From contig NC_045132.1 of the NCBI RefSeq assembly GCF_007655135.1, forward strand, positions 8,556,001-8,620,000: 64,000 bases of DNA, in the 5' to 3' direction. The notes under the pieces were generated by a model, which saw nothing but the letters and a program-made list of their open reading frames with translations, searched no databases and had not been told where the DNA came from. This document shows positions 33,339 to 41,892 of the stretch, piece after piece. The DNA comes from Punica granatum (lineage: Eukaryota > Streptophyta > Magnoliopsida > Myrtales > Lythraceae). Positions within the stretch are counted from its first letter, which is position 1, and each line of letters begins with the position of its first letter. A program made the position numbers and the translations under genes.

Positions 33339-34566
33339 ATGGATTGGTTTAAAGCAAGTTCTTCGAGTACATGTCCTTCTGAAAATAATTTCGATAATGA
33401 TTCTGTTCTCAACAGAGAAGAGGTCAATTTGGAATGTTTTGATAAATCTATCGATGATTGGGAGATCCCAAGAATCGCTTCAAAACAGATTTATAAAAAC
33501 TCAAAATTCCAACAAATTTTCTCAAAAACCGATTACACCATAACAACTGAAGAGCGGGACATTCCCCTAAAAAACTCTTCACAAACCATAAAACTCTTGA
33601 ACCAAGAGTCCCTGAAAAAACACAACGATAAATACAATTTCATCCATATAGGCTTGTCCAAGTGGGCATAAAACCCCTGACCAGAGAAGGTTTAGATACC
33701 TCAGTGCTCCTAGTGCTTAGGGATGCTAGGCTTCTGAATTACAATGAATCCATCCTTGGGACGGTAGAGACTAGTCTGTGTGACGGACCAGTCCATTTCA
33801 ACTGTTTCCCAAATTTCACCATGTCCCTCAAAGACCAAAACATAACTCATGGCTTGACCCTGCAAATCAAAACGCACAATTACAAGATGCTTTAGGCTTC
33901 ATCCCTTTAGCCCTTGTGTACAGAGTCCATTACAAAACGATGGTCTCAGCGTTTGCAACCAAAGCCTTCAACCATAGCCCCAAAGGAGAAACCCTCCTTT
34001 TCCAAACTGATATTGCCAGGTCAAACACTGTAGTCCCTAGACCAATTAGGTGGAATGAGGTAACTCTTCCTGAAGAATGGGTCTTAGAAGACGCAGTTGC
34101 CCCTGAAAAAATTCAAAATGAGGAACTTAGTCGAGTGAGCCAGTTCCAAGATGGGAGAGTTTCCATAAGCTTTCACCATAGGAGATCAGTCGACATACAG
34201 TCAACCTCAACACCCTTGATAAATTCTTCCTTTAGAAGCCCTGAGCTTAGAAGGAGATCATTCAGTGTTGCCCCATCGGCTAACACTTTCCAAACAGCTA
34301 CTAAAAACCCTCCTAGGACTGCCAACCTTAGAGGAATAAGTAGTGTCGCCACCGATATCCCTAGACCAGTATACTCTGCCCCCATCACAGATGAAACTGA
34401 GTCAGCTCCACCTTCACCCACATTCTCATCCATAACCGATGCAACCAGAATCAATCCTAATCCTGAGATCTATGTTATTGAGAAATCATTTTCAATAGCC
34501 TCAGCCATCCTTAGGAATGACTTCTGCTCCAAAGAAAATGAAAAAAAGAAAAAACTGGTTGTATGA
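33339..34566 (+). pseudogene. Component A ORF1, movement-protein part (broken)
   Basis: N-terminal part of the A polyprotein. The start ATG (33339) begins MDWFKASSSSTCPSEN. The 30K-superfamily movement domain spans about 33600-34110: HIGLSKW, GIKPLTREGLDTSVLLVLRD, then VYRVHYKTMVSAFATKAFNH and RPIRWNEVTLPEEW. Family proteins line plasmodesmata and allow cell-to-cell spread. A Ser/Pro-rich linker follows (to about 34500). Three single-base indels break the frame, near 33650, near 33887 and in an A run near 34547; the second and third are absent from the partial copy at 40711-41783. No capsid domain or zinc knuckle occurs between this and the protease. Confidence 0.9.
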
Positions 34567-36919
34567 TGTCTTTACAAAAAAATACGTAGAGACCATAATG
34601 CAAAACAGTTGGATCTACTGGATGAATGAAAATAGAAAAAACATCCTTTTCTGGGATTGCTTTTACCAATTCTTCATGGAAGAAAAGGCTCTCAAATTCA
34701 CTGAAAATACCATAACTTGGAAACTACCTTTTAACAAAACCGTAGTCTCCTCAAAACCCCCTCCAAAATATGTTGAGCCAAAAGAACCTGAGCAAACCAA
34801 AAACCTTAGGTTACTCAACATGATGATCAGGAATACCCGCGCCCAAGAGCATGAAAACCGGGAAAAAGAAAGACTTCAAGCAGAGTTAAAACTTCGCCAA
34901 AAACTCAATGAGCTCCATAAAGAAGTAATAACTCTGAAAACTGATAAAAAGCTGGTTCAGACCATTGACGGTGCTGAACCCAAACCTGAGTGTAAAAGCC
35001 AGGAATTCACCCATCAGAAATACCTCCTAAAACCTACAATTAAGGTGAACGACTTCCAAGTGGAAGTAACTGCCCTGTTGGATACAGGTGCAGACGCCAA
35101 TTGTGTGAGGGAGGGAATAATCCCTAAAAAATACTGCGAATTGACCCATGAATCTTTACGTTCTGCCAGCAACGATAAACTGAAAATCACTCATAAAATT
35201 GCAGAAGCAGAAGTTAAAAATGAAGATTCAACATACAAAACTGGTTTCCTAGTTGTCCAAGACTTAAAAAATGAAGTCATACTAGGAACCCCATTCATTC
35301 AGCTCATTAAACCCTTCCTACTCACCAATTCAGGCATAAAAACGGTGTACTTAGGAAGCAAAACCCTTTTCCCTTTCATAACAAAACCTGTAACCAGAAA
35401 TGTGGACATGATACAGGCAGCTGAGAGGCAAATAGGTTGGGTAAAAGATGAGATCTCTCACCATAATGTGGAAAATCTGCTCCAAAAACCAGATTGGAAA
35501 CAAAAAATCGATAATCTCGACAGGCTGATTCAAGAGTCAGTTTGTGGAGAAACCCCAAACGCTTTCTGGGATAGGAAGCAACATGTCATCGACTTACCTT
35601 ATGAAAAGGACTTTGATGAGAAAAATATCCCAACAAAAGCTAGACCCATTCAGATGAATCAAGAGTTGGAAAGACACTGCAAGGTAGAAATCCAAGACCT
35701 CTTGAACAAAAAATTGATTAGGCCTAGTAAGTCTCCCTGGAGTTGTTCAGCCTTCTACGTGAACAAAAACGCTGAGCTTGAAAGAGGAGTCCCCAGGTTA
35801 GTAATCAATTACAAGCCCTTGAACCAAGCCTTAAGGTGGATTAGGTACCCGATACCTAACAAAAAAGATTTGCTCCAAAGACTTCATGATTCAAAAATAT
35901 TTTCAAAATTCGACATGAAGTCAGGTTTTTGGCAAATTCAAATCGCCGAAAAGGACAAATACAAAACTGCATTCACAGTTCCATTTGGCCAGTACGAATG
36001 GAATGTAATGCCATTTGGGCTCAAAAATGCCCCATCTGAATTTCAGAAAATCATGAATGACATCTTTGGTGAATACTCCGATTTCATAATTGTATACATC
36101 GATGATGTTCTCATATTTTCCAAAACCCCCGATTCTCATTTCAGACATCTGAAGCATTTTATGAGAGTCACCTCGATAAATGGTTTGACTGTGTCTCCGA
36201 CTAAAGTCTGCCTCTTCCAAACCAAAATCCGATTCCTAGGGCACAACATCAGCAGGGGCACCATAATCCCCATTAACAGGTCCATCCAGTTTGCTGATAG
36301 GTTCCCTGATCAAATCCATGATAAAAAATAGCTACAAAGGTTCTTAGGAAGTCTAAACTACGTTGTAGATTTCTTCCCTGGCCTAAGTAAGCTTTGCAAA
36401 CCCCTCCATAACAGGTTAAAGAATTCTCCTCCACCATGGACGGATGAACAAACCAAAATTGTAAAGCAAATCAAGCTTCAAATCAAAACTCTGCCTTGCT
36501 TGCACCTGGCAGATCCTTCCGCAAAAAAGATTGTTGAAACGGATGCCTCTGAAGAAGGATACGGAGGAATCTTGAAACAATCCAAAAATGGACATGAACA
36601 GGTTGTTCAGTTCACGTCAAAACATTGGAACCCTACCCAGAAGAATTACTCAACAATAAAAAAGGAAATTCTTTCTGTGGTCCTTTGCATTTCTAAATTT
36701 CAATCTGATCTCCTAAACCAAAGGTTTTTACTTCGGATTGATTGCAAATCTGCAAAAGAGGTTCTTCAAAAAGATGTTCAAAACATTGCATCAAAACAGA
36801 TTTTTGCCCGTTGGCAAGCTATCTTGAGTGTATTTGATTTTGACATTGAATTCATAAAAGGTGAGACTAACAGTCTCCCTGACTTCCTGACAAGAGAATT
36901 CCTGCAGGTACCAACATGA
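34517..36919 (+). pseudogene. Component A ORF1, protease-RT-RNase H part (one internal stop)
   Basis: An open frame of 604 codons, a TAG at 36329-36331, and the same frame continuing open to 36919. Residues 15-65 contain WLYDVF...NILFWDCFYQFF, also present in component B. A Glu/Lys-rich coiled coil precedes the retropepsin (LLDTGADANCV near residue 188, ILGTPFIQLIKPFL). RT motifs: KSPWSCSAFYVNKNAE, FSKFDMKSGFWQIQIAEKDK, NVMPFGLKNAPSEFQ and the catalytic VYIDDVLIFSK (about residue 525). RNase H after the stop: ETDASEEGYGGILKQ and ending LPDFLTREFL. The TAG is shared by the inverted copy at 39335. The frame terminates in an ATGA overlap with ORF2. Confidence 0.93.
36897..36908 (+). promoter_or_regulatory. 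Possible 3' splice acceptor before ORF2 of A
   Basis: AATTCCTGCAG|G, eight bases before the ORF2 ATG at 36916. Pyrimidine content is modest. It would pair with the leader donor at 33121 to give an ORF2 mRNA (inference). Confidence 0.35.
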
Positions 36920-38349
36920 GGACTCGTTCCTCGAAAAAAGAGGCCGCGGCCTCAAAACAGCTGGCTCCCAGCCAGTCGATAAAAAATGAGGAGCAATCCT
37001 CGCACCATAAGGCCCCTGGCCAACCATCCATTGGACAGATCACTGTTGATAGCCAGATAAAAACCTATCGACGGACTCTCCAACAGGAGATCGATAAGCA
37101 GAGCTGCATGCAGACTCTGCCAGGTAAAATTCCTAAACCCAATAAGGAGAAACAAACTCTTGCAAAACAGAGTTCCTCTCCCCTCGATAATGATGCTGTA
37201 GTCCAGCAATGGATTACTGTTTTAAAAGATAAACCAGAAATAGCACAAGTGCTATCTGGAATATCTCCTCCTCAGCTGGAGACTAGCAAGGGAGAGAGCT
37301 CTAGGCAAATCGCCAAAAGAGCAGAAAAAAGTCTCACCACATTTTCCGATAAGGAAACCAGCTCTTCAAAAACAGCACCAGGGTTTCCAAAATCATTATT
37401 TCAAACTGTTTTGATTATGGAAGAAGGTTTTTACCATGAAAACCCCTTCTTCGCTGCATCAAAATTGTTTCCCGAAAACTGGTATTTCCGGCCGTTTGAC
37501 ATTTCAAAAACCCGGGAGTATTATGAGAAAATTTTGAGTGATACAGGTTCAGTTGAGTTCAAACACCACCTCGTCCCTGGCTCTTCAAACACCATATCCC
37601 ACTCTACAGCCAAAATACTCAGAGTGATCCACCCGAGAGAATGGAATGAGGGAAAACCATACCAAATCCATAAATTCCAAGCCCGGTTCTCGTCTGATCT
37701 CCCCCATAATGCCATGTATTCCTACTGGGATTACCAGCAAGCATGGTACAATGCATTTTTGTACCAAAACCATGAGTTTAGACACACTTGGCTGATCTTT
37801 TTCCATTCTAAAGATATAGCCATATTTCCCTTTTGGTTTGCCCACTGGTGGTCTATCTGGGGTCCCATTCCAGACATACTGCCTCCCATAATCCATGAAG
37901 CCTACATCATGTTCGCTTCCCGATTCAAACCTCAAGGGAATCAAACCATTTTCCCCGTGCTTCTCCAGTTCTACCAGATCTTTGGATTATCATGGGTTCA
38001 TAATTGGTCTTTCGGATACAAGCCTGATCAACAGACAGGCCTGCAGACACTGGCCAGGATCTTCAAATGCAAATGGTGGGTTAAGCTGAAGGTAGACCAT
38101 CTTGACTCCCAATTTGTTCTCAGTTGGTTCCGTAAAAATGCTCTTGTCCCAGACAAAGCACAAGTGGACCACCAAAGCTTTCTCCAAGTCAAAGCCCGCG
38201 CTTCGTCCTTCCTCTCAGCAGCAAAAACTGATGAGGATTACATAGGGCGACTCAACCAGGTCCTCCTGGAGCTCAAAGAATTGAACACTGCTTCGTCTGC
38301 TTCAGAGTCCCACAGGGATCAAGGCGACAGTGATTTCTCATCAGAATGA
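36916..38349 (+). CDS. Component A ORF2, protein of unknown function
   Basis: 477 codons, intact. The start codon overlaps the ORF1 stop as ATGA, a translational-coupling-like arrangement. The first 160 residues are basic and Ser/Gln/Lys-rich and probably disordered. The rest is rich in Trp, Phe and Tyr: FPKSLFQTVLIMEEGFYHEN, LFPENWYFRPFDISKTREYY, TGSVEFKHHLVPG, YSYWDYQQAWYNAFLYQN, FPFWFAHWWSIWGPIPDILP and FGLSWVHNWSFGYKP. I recognise this as the kind of conserved second-ORF protein seen with Florendovirus loci in many plant genomes; no function is known to me. The C-terminus is Ser/Asp/Glu-rich. No signal peptide; it is not obviously a membrane protein. Being unbroken, it is probably the best-preserved A gene. 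Confidence 0.85.
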   Translation: MRTRSSKKEAAASKQLAPSQSIKNEEQSSHHKAPGQPSIGQITVDSQIKTYRRTLQQEIDKQSCMQTLPGKIPKPNKEKQTLAKQSSSPLDNDAVVQQWITVLKDKPEIAQVLSGISPPQLETSKGESSRQIAKRAEKSLTTFSDKETSSSKTAPGFPKSLFQTVLIMEEGFYHENPFFAASKLFPENWYFRPFDISKTREYYEKILSDTGSVEFKHHLVPGSSNTISHSTAKILRVIHPREWNEGKPYQIHKFQARFSSDLPHNAMYSYWDYQQAWYNAFLYQNHEFRHTWLIFFHSKDIAIFPFWFAHWWSIWGPIPDILPPIIHEAYIMFASRFKPQGNQTIFPVLLQFYQIFGLSWVHNWSFGYKPDQQTGLQTLARIFKCKWWVKLKVDHLDSQFVLSWFRKNALVPDKAQVDHQSFLQVKARASSFLSAAKTDEDYIGRLNQVLLELKELNTASSASESHRDQGDSDFSSE

Positions 38350-38421
38350 TTGCTAGCCCCAGCAACCTAGAGCGTCCGCCCACTGCTTCAGACACGTGGA
38401 TCATTACCGGACAAAAAACCT
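38350..38421 (+). other. Component A 3' non-coding start
   Basis: 72 bases after ORF2 that match the sequence after the last B ORF (46566-46641): GAGCGTCCGCCCACTGCTTC, AGACACGTGGATCATTACCG and GACAAAAAACCTTTC. It breaks off at the inversion point 38421/38422. Confidence 0.85.
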
Positions 38422-39258
38422 TTCCTAGACGAAAGCTCTACAGATCTAATAGAACCATTAGCCTAGAAGGTAGTTCAAAGATGCTATACCGTACCAGATA
38501 CTCCTACCCAGCTTCTCTCAAGATCAAGATCTAAGACTTACCTGGATGAACGGCAGATTCCTCACACAGTGTTTCCCAGCAGATCCTAGCACATCCCTAA
38601 CCAACTGCTGTACCCGGTTTTAACAATAATAGTAGACAGACAAACTCAGCAAGACTCTCTATAGATCTATCTCCTATCCCAACTGCTGTACCTAGACGAA
38701 CAATAATGCAAAGGATAACTCTACTCCAGTCAATAACCTCCATCTACTTAGACGGTGCTCATAACACTACCGGGATTCTTTCCAATTTTTCCCCTGAAGA
38801 CTGCCCTAACCGTCGGGACTTACAAAACGGGGACACCTTAGGACTTCCCCCCGGGTTACTACAAACGGTGAATGTGTAGGGTCCATTAGAGCGACTGGAT
38901 GGACATTAGAGCCAATTGCATTACTTCTTATGCTAGCATCAGTTCATTGTGATGTTGGATCTAGACTTCTACAGAGTCCTGCGCTATGGCTGCCTAATTA
39001 CTATGTTTACCAGCTTCAGTTCATTGTATAGGATATGCAAGAATACACTATTGGGAGAACGCTACATGAGTTTCTACCAGCCATGAAGGCGGTCCTAGAT
39101 GATATGACCTACGAGATCTACATGGATCTAAGTAACTTAAACGGAATATACATCCTATCCCCACCTATTCTTGGCTTTGATAACATTTACACCCAGAGAC
39201 CTAAACGTAGGAGATAATCATGGAATACAGGAAGAACATGGATCTGATATGCATAGAC
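38422..39258 (-). repeat. Inverted copy of viral leader and primer site
   Basis: The reverse complement of the leader from its 33240 position back through its start, then through the primer site (39170-39185, reading CTTGGCTTTGATAACA) to the region equivalent to 47172. The inverse splice donor is at 38538-38546 (ACTTACCTG). 39259-39307 is a scrambled join: AAAAGTTCCCTGCATCG matches component B at 46159, followed by a duplicated TTTGTAGCTATTTTT. Long plus-strand frames here (39035-39217) are antisense of leader. Confidence 0.9.
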
Positions 39259-39334
39259 TGTCAAGATAATCAAAAGTTCCCTGCATCGTAGGGACCTTTG
39301 TAGCTATTTTTAGACTTCCTAAGAACCTTTGTAG

Positions 39335-40717
39335 CTATTTTTTATCATGGATTTGATCAGGGAACCTATCAGCAAACTGGATGGACCTGTTAATGGGGAT
39401 TATGGTGCCCCTGCTGATGTTGTGCCCTAGGAATCGGATTTTGGTTTGGAAGAGGCAAACTTTAGTCGGAGACACAGTCAAACCATTTATCGAGGTGACT
39501 CTCATAAAATGCTTCAGATGTCTGAAATGAGAATCGGGGGTTTTGGAAAATATGAGAACATCATCGATGTATACAATTATGAAATCGGAGTATTCACCAA
39601 AGATGTCATTCATGATTTTCTGAAATTCAGATGGGGCATTTTTGGGCCCAAATGGCATTACATTCCATTCGTACTGGCCAAACGGAACTGTGAATGCAGT
39701 TTTGTATTTGTCCTTTTCGGCGATTTGAATTTGCCAAAAACCTGACTTCATGTCGAATTTTGAAAATATTTTTGAATCATGAAGTCTTTGGAGCAAATCT
39801 TTTTTGTTAGGTATCGGGTACCTAATCCACCTTAAGGCTTGGTTCAAGGGCTTGTAATTGATTACTAACCTGGGGACTCCTCTTTCAAGCTCAGCGTTTT
39901 TGTTCACGTAGAAGGCTGAACAACTCCAGGGAGACTTACTAGGCCTAATCAATTTTTTGTTCAAGAGGTCTTGGATTTCTACCTTGCAGTGTCTTTCCAA
40001 CTCTTGATTCATCTGAATGGGTCTAGCTTTTGTTGGGATATTTTTCTCATCAAAGTCCTTTTCATAAGGTAAGTCGATGACATGTTGCTTCCTATCCCAG
40101 AAAGCGTTTGGGGTTTCTCCACAAACTGACTCCTGAATCAGTCTGTCGAGATTATCGATTTTTTGTTTCCAATCTGGTTTTTGGAGCAGATTTTCCACAT
40201 TATGGTGAGAGATCTCATCTTTTACCCAACCTATTTGCCTCTCAGCTGCCTGTATCATGTCCAGATTTCTGGTTACAGGTTTTGTTATGAAAGGGAAAAG
40301 GGTTTTGCTTCCTAAGTACACCGTTTTTATGCCTGAATTGGTGAGTAGGAAGGGTTTAATGAGCTGAATGAATGGGGTTCCTAGTATGACTTCATTTTTT
40401 AAGTCTTGGACAACTAGGAAACCAGTTTTGTATGTTGAATCTTCATTTTTAACTTCTGCTTCTGCAATTTTATGAGTGATTTTCAGTTTATCATTGCTGG
40501 CAGAACGTAAAGATTCATGGGTCAATTCGCAGTATTTTTTAGGGATTATTCCCTCCCTCACACAATTGGCGTCTGCACCTGTATCCAACATGGCAGTTAC
40601 TTCCACTTGGAAGTCGTTCACCTTAATTGTAGGTTTTAGGAGGTATTTCTGATGGGTGAATTCCTGGCTTTTACACTCAGGTTTGGGTTCAGCACCGTCA
40701 ATGGTCTCAAAACGCAC
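39335..40717 (-). pseudogene. Inverted copy of A protease-RT
   Basis: 460 codons on the minus strand with the same sequence as residues about 150-604 of the A protease-RT ORF, differing at only a few positions (for example AMLDTG for ALLDTG, RNLDM for RNVDM, FGPKN for FGLKN). It includes the DTGAD protease site and the YIDDV polymerase box, and ends at the same TAG stop. No RNase H part is present. The Pro for Leu change in the conserved FGLKNAP motif would probably impair RT. Confidence 0.93.
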
Positions 40718-41813
40718 AATTACAAGATTGCTTTAGGGTTCATCCCCTTAGCCCTTGTGTACAGAGTCCATTACAAAACGATGGTCTCAGCGTTTGCAAC
40801 CAAAGCCTTCAACCATAGCCCCAAAGGAGAAACCCTCCTTTTCCAAACTGATATTGCCAGGTCAAACACTGTAGTCCCTAGACCAATTAGGTGGAATGAG
40901 GTAACTCTTCCTGAAGAATGGGTCTTAGAAGACGCAGTTGCCCCTGATAAATGAGGAACTTAGTCGAGTGAGCCAGTTCCAAGATGGGAGAGTTTCCATA
41001 AGCTTTCACCATAGGAGATCAGTCGACATACAGTCAACCTCAACACCCTCGATAAATTCTTCCTTTAGAAGCCCTGAGCTTAGAAGGAGATCATTCAGTG
41101 TTGCCTCATCGGCAAACACTTTCCAAACAGCTACTGAAAACCCTCCTAGGACTGCCAACCTTAGAGGAATAAGTAGTGTCGCCACCGATTTCCCTAGACC
41201 AGTATACTCTGCCCCCATCACAGATGAAACTGAGTCAGCTCCACCTTCACCCACATTCTCATCCATAACCGATGCAACCAGAATCAATCCTAATCCTGAG
41301 ATCTATGTTATTGAGAAATCATTTTCAATAGCCTCAGCCATCCTTAGGAATGACTTCTGCTCCAAAGAAAATGAAAAAAGAAAAAACTGGTTGTATGATG
41401 TCTTTACAAAAAAATACGTAGAGACCATAATGCAAAACAATTGGATCTACTGGATGAATGAAAATAGAAAAAACATCCTTTTCTGGGATTGGTTTTACCA
41501 ATTCTTCATGGAAGAAAAGGCTCTCAAATTCACTGAAAATACCATAACTTGGAAACTACCTTTTAACAAAACCGTAGTCTCCTCAAAACCCCCTCCAAAA
41601 TATGTTGAGCCAAAAGAACCTGAGCAAACCAAAAACCTTAGGTTACTCAACATGATGATCAGGAATACCCGCGCCCAAGAGCATGAAAACCGGGAAAAAG
41701 AAAGACTTCAAGCAGAGTTAAAACTTCGCCAAAAACTCAATGAGCTCCATAAAGAAGTAATAACTCTGAAAACTGATAAAAAGTATAGAAAGTCTTTTCT
41801 ATACAGGGACTAA
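40711..41813 (+). pseudogene. Partial second copy of A ORF1 (movement protein to pre-protease)
   Basis: Corresponds to 33866-34950 of the first copy. The movement-domain part is open (40652-40954, VYRVHYKTMVSAFATKAFNH, RPIRWNEVTLPEEW), but a roughly 9-10-base deletion at 40946 shifts the frame. The following 291-codon frame (40938-41813) reads through the linker, KNWLYDVFTKKYVETIMQN and NILFWDWFYQFF to the coiled coil, without the A-run indel seen in the first copy. It joins leader sequence of component B at 41783. Confidence 0.9.
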
Positions 41814-41892
41814 TAGACTATGCATATGCAAAAGTATAGAAAGTCTTGATAAATGTTTGATAGGCTGGAAGGTTTATTGTTTGTTTTTAAAT
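41784..41892 (+). promoter_or_regulatory. End of component B leader
   Basis: The last 60 bases (AAAAGTATAGAAAGTCTTGA, then TAAATGTTTGATAGGCTGGA and AGGTTTATTGTTTGTTTTTA) are almost identical to the leader before A ORF1 at 33279-33338. The first 40 bases contain a small duplication of AGTATAGAAAGTCTT. The common leader end links B and A as partners. Confidence 0.85.

Noticed and set aside
35921..36220. Minus-strand 99-codon ORF, repeated at 39446-39745 on plus
   Set aside because: Shadow of the conserved RT frame.
39035..39217. 60-codon ORF, also on the minus strand at 47226-47408
   Set aside because: Antisense of the viral leader and primer-site region; not in a coding position in any copy.
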